Assembly (NCBI GenBank): GCA_019694975.1
Contig: JAIBAY010000006.1
Span: 62,001-126,000, forward strand
DNA: 64,000 nt
Direction: 5' to 3'
Source of the DNA: Chitinophagales bacterium
Lineage (GTDB): Bacteria; Bacteroidota; Bacteroidia; Chitinophagales; UBA10324
The notes beneath the pieces were generated by a model. It had not been told where the DNA came from and did no database searches. It saw only the letters and a program-made list of their open reading frames with translations. The position numbers were made by a program, and so were the translations under genes. Positions 26,817 to 35,444 of the stretch are shown in pieces; within the stretch, counting starts at the first letter, position 1, and each line of letters starts with the position of its first letter.

Positions 26817-27557
26817 ATGAATCTGAACCATGCAAAGGTGCTTATTACAGGAGGCAGTTCCGGCCTCGGATATGAAACCGCCCGGCAATTGATTGCAAAA
26901 GGTGCCAGGGTGATCATCAACGGCAGAAACAAATCCAGTCTTGATGCTGCGGCGAAGGCACTCGGTGCGGATGCCGTTGCCGGCGATGTAAGCAGGGAAG
27001 AAGATGTGTTGCGGATGATTGAAACCACCATCAAGACTTTCGGCGGTTTCAATGTGCTCATCAACAATGCAGCGTTCGGCCATTTTGAATTACTGGTGAA
27101 TATGGATACGGAGAAGATGCGCAGACTCTACGAGACCAATGTGCTCGGTGCCATGATGGTGGCACGTGAATCAGCCCGCCATTTCATTGAAAATCAATAC
27201 GGGCATATTATCAATATTTCTTCCACGGCAGGAAGGACAGGGTTTTCCGGCGGTACCGCTTATGCAGCTACAAAATTTGCAGTAAGCGCGATGACGGAGT
27301 GCTGGCGGGCGGAGCTTCGTCAACACAACATCAGGGTTATGCAGGTGAATCCAAGTGAGGTGCAAACGAACTTCGGCCCGAATGCCGGCCGTCCGCCGAA
27401 GCAGTTTAATGCCACTAAGCTCCAGTCGCCGGATATCGCACACACCATCGTCAGCATGCTGGAAATGGATGATCGGGCATTCATCACAGAGGCAACCGTT
27501 TGGGCCACGAATCCGAAAGACCGATGTATGCCGGTACAGGGTTTGCCGGCTGATTAA
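26817..27557 (+). CDS. Short-chain dehydrogenase/reductase
   Basis: A classical SDR of 246 residues. It has the cofactor motif TGGSSGLG near the N-terminus, NNA at 'INNAAFG', the catalytic Ser in ISSTAG and the YAATK pair of Tyr and Lys. The NGRN after the second strand suggests NADP preference. It resembles 3-ketoacyl-ACP reductase-like and sepiapterin-reductase-like oxidoreductases of Bacteroidota; the substrate is unknown. It is the first of three same-strand genes with modest spacing. Confidence 0.88.
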   Translation: MNLNHAKVLITGGSSGLGYETARQLIAKGARVIINGRNKSSLDAAAKALGADAVAGDVSREEDVLRMIETTIKTFGGFNVLINNAAFGHFELLVNMDTEKMRRLYETNVLGAMMVARESARHFIENQYGHIINISSTAGRTGFSGGTAYAATKFAVSAMTECWRAELRQHNIRVMQVNPSEVQTNFGPNAGRPPKQFNATKLQSPDIAHTIVSMLEMDDRAFITEATVWATNPKDRCMPVQGLPAD

Positions 27558-27619
27558 CGCCGGATAATTTTTATTAGAAATTCCGCTTAATTTATTTTCT
27601 TGATAGTAAATACAGGATC

Positions 27620-28129
27620 ATGAACCGCATTGTTTTGAAATACCTTATCATGGCCATCGGTTTCGCCGTTGTATGGATACTCATTGAACATGTGCTTGGC
27701 TTTAATACCGCGCGCCATGAAATTGGCCAGTACACGCGCAATGCCACCATGATTTTTTTCTGGGTCACCATCTTTCTCGCGCTGCGCGAAACGAAAAAAA
27801 ATCAGGGGCATCAGCTCAGCTTTATGCATGGTTTCATGTTAGGAGCAATGTATTCCATACTGTTCAGCCTCGCGTTTGTCATCGTCATATTGCTGTATGT
27901 GAAATTGATCAACCCTGCTTTTTATGCTACCTACCGGGAATTTACACTGAATCAGCTGATCGCTTCTCATGCCACGCCCAAAGCAATCAAAGAAGCCATG
28001 CATGAAGTGGATATGTCTTATAATGGCTCAATGCAATCCTATGTATTGCTCTTTTTGTTTTCCACGCTCTTCGGTGTGTTCATCTCACTGATAGCTGCAT
28101 TCGTCTATCGCACAAAATCAAATGCATGA
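27620..28129 (+). CDS. DUF4199-family membrane protein
   Basis: 169 residues with four hydrophobic segments (about 8-27, 42-58, 72-94, 137-160) and a soluble loop between the third and fourth. This layout and the sequence EFTLNQLIASHATPKAIKEA fit the DUF4199 family, which is common in Bacteroidota and of unknown function. Its stop overlaps the start of the next gene (ATGA at 28126-28129), so the two are translationally coupled. Confidence 0.75.
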   Translation: MNRIVLKYLIMAIGFAVVWILIEHVLGFNTARHEIGQYTRNATMIFFWVTIFLALRETKKNQGHQLSFMHGFMLGAMYSILFSLAFVIVILLYVKLINPAFYATYREFTLNQLIASHATPKAIKEAMHEVDMSYNGSMQSYVLLFLFSTLFGVFISLIAAFVYRTKSNA

Positions 28130-28578
28130 AAATTCAAATGGCTACCGCTGAGCACCTGGAAGAGCTGGCGCTTCTATTTGACGCATACAGGATGTTTTAC
28201 AGAAAGCAGCCTGATATAGCGGGTGCACGGCAGTTCCTGCAGGAACGCATGGCAAAGGGAGAATCTGTCATCTTCATTGCCACCGATGCACATGGCACTG
28301 TTGCGGGCTTCACCCAACTCTATCCGTTATTTTCTTCCACGCACATGAAACGCTGGTGGCTGCTCAATGATTTGTTTGTGCATCCGGATTTCCGCGGCAA
28401 GGGAGTTTCCAAATTGCTCATCGGGCGGTGCAAAGCACTGGCCATAGAAACGCATGCTGCCGGCCTTTCACTGGAAACAGAGATCACCAATCATATCGGC
28501 AACCGGCTGTATCCTGATGTTGGGTTTGAACTGGACCGTGAGCACAACTATTACTACTGGGAAAATACATTGCAATAA
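28126..28578 (+). CDS. GNAT-family N-acetyltransferase
   Basis: 150 residues with the GNAT fold. FVHPDFRGKGVSKLLIGR is the acetyl-CoA pyrophosphate-binding motif A. The N-terminal part (ATAEHLEELALLFDAYRMFYRK) and C-terminal LYPDVGFELDREHNYYYW complete the domain. The acceptor substrate is unknown. It overlaps the DUF4199 gene by 4 bases. Confidence 0.88.
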   Translation: MKIQMATAEHLEELALLFDAYRMFYRKQPDIAGARQFLQERMAKGESVIFIATDAHGTVAGFTQLYPLFSSTHMKRWWLLNDLFVHPDFRGKGVSKLLIGRCKALAIETHAAGLSLETEITNHIGNRLYPDVGFELDREHNYYYWENTLQ

Positions 28579-28656
28579 ACATGTTCTTGCCGGTTTACGT
28601 ATATGACTGCTGCATAGCACCGGGCAAACATGGCATGCAATTCAATCATATCAGAT

Positions 28657-28781
28657 GCTATCGCAAAACAGGCAATCAAGGCTGTCATGCAGGATGTATT
28701 TCGGCAACTGTCAGTGAATTGGATAGATCCTGATCATGATCAATCAGGACAGGATGACTCCAGGTATTTTGCAACAGCTTC
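28657..28781 (+). repeat. Dispersed 125-bp repeat, copy A
   Basis: Ungapped alignment by hand to the reverse complement of 58908-59032 gives 100 identities in 125. The best-kept blocks are TATTTCGGCA and GGACAGGATGACTCC. The centre is a perfect 12-base palindrome, TGATCATGATCA (28731-28742); copy B has TGATCCGGATCA, a compensatory change. It sits between the convergent ends of the GNAT gene and the ABC exporter. The open frame through it is a by-product and is not called as a gene. Confidence 0.85.
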
Positions 28782-28801
28782 CGGTATTAGCCCGCAATAT
28801 C

Positions 28802-30628
28802 TCACAGCATCTGCAGGTCAACGAGGTGTTTGTAAACCCCGTCTTTTGCCAAAAGCTCCTTGTGTGTGCCGCGTTCTTCAAGCCTGCCTTTGCGCAACAC
28901 AAATATTTCATCAGCATTTTGTATGGTGGAAAGGCGATGTGCGATCACGATGCTGGTGCGGTTTTCCATCAGCTTGTACAGGGCAGTCTGCACGAGCCGT
29001 TCAGATTCCGTGTCGAGCGATGAAGTCGCTTCATCAAGAATCAATATGGGCGGATTTTTAAGCACCGCCCGTGCAATCGTCAGCCTTTGCTTTTCGCCGC
29101 CGCTTAATTTGCCGCCACGATCGCCGATGATGGTCTGGTATCCATTTTCAAGGCGTGAAATAAAATCATGTGCATTCGCAACTTTTGCGGCATTGATCAC
29201 GGCCGCTTCGGTTACGTTTTCCATGCCGAAGGCAAGATTGTTATGCACCGTATCATTGAACAGCACCGGTTCCTGCGATACCATACCGATCAACCCGCGC
29301 AGATCCTTGATCCTGTAATTCCTGATGTCGGTGCCGTCGATCAGGATAGCTCCGTCGGTAGGATCATAGAATCGCGGCAATAAATCAGCGAACGTTGTTT
29401 TTCCTGAACCCGAAGGCCCCACGAGGGCAATCACTTTTCCTTTTGGAATAACAACGCTGATGTTGTTCAGTGCATATCGTTTGTCCTCGTACCCAAAAGA
29501 AACACTCCTGAATTCAATTTGTCCGTTGAACGATTGAATAGCTATTGCATCAGGCCTTTCTTTTATCATCACCGGTTCATCAATAATTTTCAGCACGCGC
29601 TCACCGGATGCCAGCCCGCGCTGTATGCTTGTGACTGCCGATGAAATATTTTTTGCCGGTGGCAGAATCTGTGAATACAAAGCGATGAATGCAATAAACT
29701 CGCTGGCCGACAGCCCCGACTGCTGCGATAAAACCATTGTGCCGCCATAGATCATGATGCCCACCACTACGGCAATGGAGAATGTTTCGGTAACCGGTGC
29801 AGCCAGCTCACGCGTGTTTAGGATCGCTTTGGTAGACTGCCGGAAACGGTTGTTTTCTCTGGTGAATTTGGCGCGCAGCATGGGTTCGGCATTGAAGGCG
29901 CGGATGATTTTACTGCCGCTGATCGTTTCTTCAGAGATCGCCATGATGGCACCAAGGAGGCTCTGGCTGTTGATGGATTCTTTTTTCAGCCGGCGTGAAA
30001 TCACACTGATGATTATGCCCGATATGGGAAGAAAAACCAAGGTGAACAGGGTGAGCTTCGCCGATATCACAAATAACAGCGTGAAGTAGGCGATGATGGT
30101 AGCCGGATCACGGAAGAAGACCTGTATGGAAGTGACCACAGAGCTTTCGATTTCCTGTACATCATTCGAGATGACGGACAGCAAGTCACCTTTCTTCTGC
30201 CGCTGAAAATAACCGGCCTGTATGTCGAGGAACTGATTGTGCAGGGCGGAACGGATGTTGCGGATCAGGTTAGTGCGCATACGTGCAAGGACGCGCAGCG
30301 ACCAGTAACGGAACACATTGGCCAGCGTAATGCTGCACATGATCACCATGCACACATACCATAAAGCGCCAACTTTTCCGCGTTCTGCAAGAATATGCTG
30401 AAAGAAATAGTTGAACGTATTGATGAAATACGCAGCGGAAAAGGTGAATTCGGGTTTCACCGCATCCTGCTGCAACTGCACCGTGCCGAATAAAACGTTC
30501 AGCAAAGGTACAATCAGCGAAAAATTCAGTGCCCCGAAAATAACGCTGAGAAAAGCGAGCACAACATATTCAGGCATGTAGCCCGAATACGGCCTGGAAA
30601 AGGTCAGCAGCCGGAGATAAGTTTTCAA
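28802..30628 (-). CDS. MsbA-like ABC exporter, fused permease and ATPase
   Basis: 608 residues. Residues ~1-330 form an ABC type I exporter membrane domain with six helices; the C-terminal ATPase has Walker A GPSGSGKTT, signature LSGGEKQRL, Walker B ILILDEATSSLD and the H-loop IAHRLST. Such half-transporters dimerise and flip lipid A, lipids or drugs; the MsbA/LmrA group is the nearest. The start is TTG 30628 (MKTYLRLLTF), as no ATG fits. The substrate cannot be told from sequence. Confidence 0.9.
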   Translation of the reverse strand: MKTYLRLLTFSRPYSGYMPEYVVLAFLSVIFGALNFSLIVPLLNVLFGTVQLQQDAVKPEFTFSAAYFINTFNYFFQHILAERGKVGALWYVCMVIMCSITLANVFRYWSLRVLARMRTNLIRNIRSALHNQFLDIQAGYFQRQKKGDLLSVISNDVQEIESSVVTSIQVFFRDPATIIAYFTLLFVISAKLTLFTLVFLPISGIIISVISRRLKKESINSQSLLGAIMAISEETISGSKIIRAFNAEPMLRAKFTRENNRFRQSTKAILNTRELAAPVTETFSIAVVVGIMIYGGTMVLSQQSGLSASEFIAFIALYSQILPPAKNISSAVTSIQRGLASGERVLKIIDEPVMIKERPDAIAIQSFNGQIEFRSVSFGYEDKRYALNNISVVIPKGKVIALVGPSGSGKTTFADLLPRFYDPTDGAILIDGTDIRNYRIKDLRGLIGMVSQEPVLFNDTVHNNLAFGMENVTEAAVINAAKVANAHDFISRLENGYQTIIGDRGGKLSGGEKQRLTIARAVLKNPPILILDEATSSLDTESERLVQTALYKLMENRTSIVIAHRLSTIQNADEIFVLRKGRLEERGTHKELLAKDGVYKHLVDLQML

Positions 30629-31001
30629 ATGGTTGGTTGGTGGCGCATATTGCCTGACTGGTGGAAAGGGTTTGGCGCCGGGGTTTTAATGTGATAAAAC
30701 AGTACAACTGCGATTTAATCAATCAAAGATCATCGTGTTCACGGATATTTCAAACTTTGCGGCATCGAATTGTGCACTTCGGCAGCATAATCTGCTCAGC
30801 GATGTTTCGCTTGATCATACCGGCATACGATTATCCGTCAAAAATATTTTTAGCGGTTGCACTTTATTCCCATAAATTCGTTCCCATGGATGACTGTTGT
30901 TAATCCTGCAAAACAGTTTCACAGCCGGCAATATCCCTGACGGCCCGTGGCAAAGCAGGGTATTTTGCCTTATTTAATATTCATTTTCATGCTGACTTCA
31001 T
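30629..31001. other. Intergenic region between divergent genes
   Basis: 373 bases between the ABC exporter and rbfA. Only spurious open frames are present. No consensus TAnnTTTG box was found on either strand near the starts, and no strong hairpin. Confidence 0.4.
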
Positions 31002-31373
31002 ATGGAAACCATTAAACAGAAGAAGATTGCCAAACTGATCAAAGAAGTGTTGAGTGAAATCTTTCAGCGCGACGGCCTGTCGATGACGCACGGTGGAATG
31101 ATCACCATATCGCATGTTACCGTTTCAGGCGATCTGGTAGCTGCAAAGGTGTACCTCAGTTTTTTCCAGGTGAAAGACCAGGAAGCAGTGCTAGCATCGC
31201 TGACAGAGCAAGAAAGGGAAATGCGTCATAAGCTGGGTAATGCCATCAGGAACCAGGTGCGCAGAATTCCGGAACTGCACTTTTTGGTTGATGATTCATT
31301 AACCGAGGTATTCAGGATGGAAGAGATCTTTAAAAAAATTAAGGAAGAAGAAAAGAAGAACGCTGGTTCATGA
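31002..31373 (+). CDS. rbfA: Ribosome-binding factor A
   Basis: RbfA assists late maturation of the 30S subunit and 16S rRNA 5'-end processing. 123 residues with the single KH-like domain: KKIAKLIKEVLSEIF at the start, ISHVTVSGDLVAAKVYLSF in the middle and RIPELHFLVDDSL near the end, then a charged tail. ATG 31002. It is followed by the permease gene, same strand. Confidence 0.95.
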   Translation: METIKQKKIAKLIKEVLSEIFQRDGLSMTHGGMITISHVTVSGDLVAAKVYLSFFQVKDQEAVLASLTEQEREMRHKLGNAIRNQVRRIPELHFLVDDSLTEVFRMEEIFKKIKEEEKKNAGS

Positions 31374-31451
31374 TACAGGATATCTTCCCGCGGAAGGCCT
31401 GCAATGTCTCCGCTTCTGTCCGTAAATTCCGCAATCACAAAATATTTTTGT

Positions 31452-32678
31452 TTGAATCTTCCGCTGTCATTCGCTTACCGTTACCTGTTCAGCAAGAAGT
31501 CCAGTAATGCCGTCAACATCATTTCCTGGGTTTCTGTACTGGGCATGCTGGTTGGTTCATTAGGGTTGATACTGGTGCTTTCAGTCTTCAACGGATTTGA
31601 AGGACTCGTGATATCACTTTACAATTCCTTCAATCCCGACTTCACCATCACTGCCAGGGAAGGCAAATCCTTTACACCTGATTCAATGCAGCTCTTACAG
31701 CTAAAAAAGCTGGAAGGTGTCAGAGCGCTCACGCAGGTGGTGGAAGAAAATGCCTTGCTTACTTATGCCGACCGGCAATATATTGCAACGGTAAAAGGAG
31801 TGGAGCCCGGTTACGGATCAATCAGCGGAATAGATGGTTCCATGTATTATGGTGATTTTAAAATTAAAAACGGTGAGGAAGATCTTGCGATAGTGGGATT
31901 GGGAATAGAACAGGCGTTAGGTATCAACTACGATAATCCGTTTGGATTTTTAACGGTGTACATTCCGCGAAAAGACAAAACAACAGCCATCAATCCGGAA
32001 GATGCATTCAACCGTGCAGCCATCAAACCTGTCGGCAGTTTTGCCATACAGTCGGAGTTCGACAGCAAATATGTTTTTGTGCCGATCAGCTTTGCAAGAT
32101 GGCTGACCGAATATGATAAGCAGGTGTCATACCTGGAAGTCGCCACCAACCGAGGCAGCGATGAAGTGCGGCTGCAGCAACAGATTGAGCAGCTGATGGG
32201 ACCGGCATTCGAGGTAAGAAACCGGTTGCAGCAGAATGCAGTACTCTACAAAGTAATGCGCACGGAAAAATGGGCGGTGTATGCTATTCTCACCTTCATC
32301 ATGATCATTGCGGCCTTTAATATCGTGGGTTCGCTCAGCATGCTGGTGATTGAAAAAAAGAAAGACATCGCCATCCTGAAAGCGATGGGTGCAGATGAAG
32401 GCCTTATCAGGAAGATTTTTTTATTCGAAGGATCACTGCTGTCGTTAGCCGGCTGCGGCGCCGGTTTTTTGCTGGCACTCATTATCATCATTGTACAGCA
32501 GCAGTTTCAGCTATTGAAAATAGGAGGAGGCTCCTTTGTCATCGATGCCTATCCGGTAGAGATGAAGCCGTTGGATTTTTTACTTGTCTTCGTAACCGTC
32601 CTCTCTATCGGATTGCTGGCATCATGGTTCCCTTCCTGGCGCGCTGCAAAAAATGAATACAGGCTGATGGAAGAATAG
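31452..32678 (+). CDS. LolC/LolE-like ABC permease (FtsX family)
   Basis: 408 residues: one N-terminal membrane helix (~25-50), a large periplasmic MacB-like domain, then three helices, as in the lipoprotein-releasing LolCDE permeases. Motifs include VLSVFNGFEGLV near the N-terminus and KKDIAILKAMGADEGLIRKIFL after helix 2. The likely start is TTG 31452, giving MNLPLSFAYRYLFSKKS, the usual N-terminus for Bacteroidota homologues; an ATG at 31404 would add 16 atypical residues. The ATPase partner is not adjacent, so the cargo (probably outer-membrane lipoproteins) is inferred. Confidence 0.85.
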   Translation: MNLPLSFAYRYLFSKKSSNAVNIISWVSVLGMLVGSLGLILVLSVFNGFEGLVISLYNSFNPDFTITAREGKSFTPDSMQLLQLKKLEGVRALTQVVEENALLTYADRQYIATVKGVEPGYGSISGIDGSMYYGDFKIKNGEEDLAIVGLGIEQALGINYDNPFGFLTVYIPRKDKTTAINPEDAFNRAAIKPVGSFAIQSEFDSKYVFVPISFARWLTEYDKQVSYLEVATNRGSDEVRLQQQIEQLMGPAFEVRNRLQQNAVLYKVMRTEKWAVYAILTFIMIIAAFNIVGSLSMLVIEKKKDIAILKAMGADEGLIRKIFLFEGSLLSLAGCGAGFLLALIIIIVQQQFQLLKIGGGSFVIDAYPVEMKPLDFLLVFVTVLSIGLLASWFPSWRAAKNEYRLMEE

Positions 32679-32974
32679 TACTGACCGGCTGTCTGCGGAC
32701 AATGATGAACCTGCAAGCTACTATAGGAAATGCATCAATAACCCATCCATTTACCCATTGCTTTTAAGTTTCAGTATCAGGTAAAAATGTATTGTGGCAA
32801 TTGCCAGTCACAATAATCGAATGGCATTTTCAAACCAAACCTTAATGATCAGTGGAGATTTTCATTTTCTCGTATTAAGGCTGCCTGATCTTATCGATGA
32901 TTGTTGTGATTCCGGATGAAGGCCTCAAACGTTTGCCTTCATGCTGCTTATCACACACTTCTTAACTAATCTGC
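32679..32974. other. Intergenic region with two hairpins upstream of hpt
   Basis: About 300 bases without a gene. One perfect hairpin: ATGAAGGC at 32916-32923 with GCCTTCAT at 32935-32942. A nested structure lies upstream: CCTTAAT and ATTAAGG enclose a GAGA/TCTC pair, roughly 32839-32881. Neither is followed by a T tract. They may be regulatory or end the upstream transcript weakly. Confidence 0.45.
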
Positions 32975-32982
32975 TATTTTTG
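32975..32982 (+). promoter_or_regulatory. hpt promoter, -7 box
   Basis: TATTTTTG fits TAnnTTTG and ends 4 bases before the hpt ATG at 32987. The predicted message would be leaderless. Confidence 0.55.
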
Positions 32983-32986
32983 CCTG

Positions 32987-33520
32987 ATGGATGTTGTACG
33001 ACTGCACGATCTGAAGTTCCGCACTTATATTGCTGCTGAAACCATTCGCAAGAGAGTCAGTGAGCTGGGCGCCGAAATGAACCACGACCTGCGCCATGAG
33101 AAGCCGCTTTTCATTGGTATTCTCAATGGTGTTTTCATGTTTGCCGGCGAACTGATACAGCAACTGCAGATCGAGTGTGAAATTACTTTCGTGAAACTTG
33201 CTTCCTATCAGGGTACATCATCCTCCGGCGAAGTGAAAACACTTATTGGACTGAACACCGGCGTGAAAGGCCGGAATGTGGTGGTGCTGGAAGACATCGT
33301 GGATACCGGCAGAACGGTAAGCGAGTTTCTGAAATATCTTCATACACTCGAACCTGAAAGTGTGCGTGTGGCGGCTTTGTTGTTTAAACCGGATGCCCTG
33401 GAGTCTGATATGGAAATTGATTATATCGGCTTCAAAGTGCCTAATGAATTTCTGGTTGGCTTTGGACTGGATTATGACGGGCTGGGCAGAAACCTGAAAG
33501 ATATTTATGTGAAGGTATGA
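32987..33520 (+). CDS. hpt: Hypoxanthine phosphoribosyltransferase
   Basis: Salvages hypoxanthine and guanine to IMP and GMP with PRPP. 177 residues. The PRPP-binding motif VVVLEDIVDTGRT spans residues 98-110, and the purine-site segment FKVPNEFLVGFGLDY is near the C-terminus. It starts a same-strand run hpt-adk-obgE, an order common in Bacteroidota. Confidence 0.94.
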   Translation: MDVVRLHDLKFRTYIAAETIRKRVSELGAEMNHDLRHEKPLFIGILNGVFMFAGELIQQLQIECEITFVKLASYQGTSSSGEVKTLIGLNTGVKGRNVVVLEDIVDTGRTVSEFLKYLHTLEPESVRVAALLFKPDALESDMEIDYIGFKVPNEFLVGFGLDYDGLGRNLKDIYVKV

Positions 33521-33695
33521 CGGAAAGAATGCTATGCTTTACAAGTTGTTTCAGGAGCTATTCGTAGTGCATGTTTCAACCGGTTATCAGCTTTTCCTGC
33601 AGCAGGTCCTGTAACAAAACAACTAACCGGCCATTCCATCAATCGATATTCACAACAACCTTCTATCAACAGCAAAAAATAAATTTTACAGACCC

Positions 33696-34289
33696 ATGTT
33701 AAACATCATCCTCTTCGGACCACCGGGCAGCGGCAAAGGAACACAAGCTGTGAAGCTGAAAGAAAAATATGGCCTCGCACATATTTCTACCGGCGATATT
33801 TTCAGGGCAGTAATCACCACGCCTTCGGCACTGGGAACCGAATTGAAGTCATACATGGATCACGGGCAACTGGTTCCTGATGAACTTACTTTTCGCGTGC
33901 TCGCCGATTACATTGATGGCAAACAACTCATGAAAAGTGAGGGTATCATTTTCGATGGGTTTCCGAGAACCATTCCGCAGGCTGCCGCGCTCGATCGGTT
34001 TTTCCTGGACCGGAATGCAGACATCACCATCGTTTTATCGCTGCTGGTACAGGAAGAAGAGGTGGTGCAGCGGCTGTTGCTGCGCGGACAAACGTCAGGC
34101 CGCACAGACGATAACAATGAAGTGGTGATCCGTAAGCGCATGCAGGTTTATCGAGATCAGACACTGCCATTGGCTGCTTACTACAGCGATCAGCATAAAT
34201 TTATTGAACTGAAGGGTGAAGGTTCCGTGGAGGAAGTGTTTGAATTGCTTTGCATGGAAGTGGACCGCCTGCGCACAGGCAAGCCTTAA
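33696..34289 (+). CDS. adk: Adenylate kinase
   Basis: Interconverts 2 ADP with ATP and AMP. 197 residues. P-loop GPPGSGKGT (residues 8-16), AMP-binding region HISTGDIFR and FDGFPRTIPQA, and a short LID (LLLRGQTSGRTDDNNEVVIRKR) without zinc cysteines, so it is the short-LID form. ATG 33696, 175 bases after hpt. Confidence 0.95.
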   Translation: MLNIILFGPPGSGKGTQAVKLKEKYGLAHISTGDIFRAVITTPSALGTELKSYMDHGQLVPDELTFRVLADYIDGKQLMKSEGIIFDGFPRTIPQAAALDRFFLDRNADITIVLSLLVQEEEVVQRLLLRGQTSGRTDDNNEVVIRKRMQVYRDQTLPLAAYYSDQHKFIELKGEGSVEEVFELLCMEVDRLRTGKP

Positions 34290-34361
34290 CCACCTGTCAT
34301 TGCTTACCTTCATTTTACACATAACCGGATTGGTTACTGCCGCATATTATTCATACACATA

Positions 34362-35354
34362 GTGGAAGGTTCTAACTTTGTTGATTACGTAAAAATATTC
34401 TGCCGGAGCGGTCATGGCGGCGCCGGAAGCGTACACTTCAGGCATGATAAACTTACTGCCAAAGGCGGCCCTGACGGTGGTGACGGCGGAAGAGGCGGAC
34501 ATGTCATGCTGCGTGGCAACAAACAACTGTGGACACTGCTGCACCTTAAGTACCGCAAACATATACATGCCAAAAACGGAACGCCAGGCGGTGATGCACG
34601 GCGTACCGGAGCAAATGGCAAAGACATGCTCCTGGAAGTGCCGCTTGGCACGGTAGCGAAAGATGCAGAAACGGGAAATGTGCTTTTTGAAATTACCGGT
34701 GACGGGCAGGAAGAAATCCTGGTGAAGGGTGGTCGCGGCGGACAAGGCAACTGGCATTTCAGGAGCTCCACCAACCAGGTTCCGTTATATGCGCAGGATG
34801 GGGAATCAGGCGATGAAGGATGGAAAATCCTGGAGCTGAAACTGTTGGCAGATGTTGGGCTGGTAGGATTTCCCAATGCAGGAAAATCTACGCTGCTCTC
34901 CACCGTGAGCGCTGCCAGGCCGGAGATTGGCAATTATCCGTTTACAACACTGGTTCCCAACCTTGGCATTGTATCCTATCATAACAACCAGTCATTTGTG
35001 ATGGCCGACCTTCCTGGCATTATTGAAGGTGCTCATGAAGGCCGAGGGCTTGGGCAACGGTTTTTACGGCATATAGAACGCAATAGCATGTTGTTGTTTA
35101 TGGTGTCAGCCGACAGTGATGACATTAAAAAGGAGTATAAAATATTGTACAATGAACTCAAACAATATAATCCCGACCTGCTCATCAAGCCGCGGTTGCT
35201 TGCCATCACAAAGAGTGATCTGATTGATGAAGAGCTTGAAAAAATGCTGAAAAAGGAATTGCCCCGCACACTGCCGCATATTTTCATTTCTTCCTTAACC
35301 GGAAAAAATATAGACAAGCTGAAAGATAAGATCTGGAAGACTTTGAATGAGTGA
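34362..35354 (+). CDS. obgE: GTPase Obg
   Basis: Obg is a conserved GTPase acting in 50S ribosome assembly and stress control. 330 residues. The glycine-rich Obg fold occupies ~1-158 ([14 protein letters not shown]), then the G domain with G1 [10 protein letters not shown]3 [16 protein letters not shown] and G4 TKSDL. No C-terminal OCT domain. The start is GTG 34362 ([13 protein letters not shown]), matching the family N-terminus; a TAACTTTG string at 34373-34380 lies inside the gene and is coding. Confidence 0.95.
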   Translation: MEGSNFVDYVKIFCRSGHGGAGSVHFRHDKLTAKGGPDGGDGGRGGHVMLRGNKQLWTLLHLKYRKHIHAKNGTPGGDARRTGANGKDMLLEVPLGTVAKDAETGNVLFEITGDGQEEILVKGGRGGQGNWHFRSSTNQVPLYAQDGESGDEGWKILELKLLADVGLVGFPNAGKSTLLSTVSAARPEIGNYPFTTLVPNLGIVSYHNNQSFVMADLPGIIEGAHEGRGLGQRFLRHIERNSMLLFMVSADSDDIKKEYKILYNELKQYNPDLLIKPRLLAITKSDLIDEELEKMLKKELPRTLPHIFISSLTGKNIDKLKDKIWKTLNE

Positions 35355-35444
35355 GTGCTGTAGCGGCAGGTTTATCGTTTAACAGCCGTATGCTGTTGCG
35401 GATGGCTGTGCAGTCAGTTTCAGCACCTGCAGCAATCAAAAATA

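Noticed and set aside
28630-29061. 143-codon open frame over the dispersed repeat
   Set aside because: It runs into the antisense of the ABC exporter gene, and its recognisable part is just the repeat, seen again at 58908-59032.
31443-31450. TATTTTTG as promoter of the LolC/E-like permease
   Set aside because: It ends one base before the best start (TTG 31452), so transcription would begin inside the gene; probably chance, with rbfA read-through supplying the message.
34373-34380. TAACTTTG as a promoter box for obgE
   Set aside because: It lies inside the coding sequence; it encodes conserved N-terminal residues (SNFV) of Obg.
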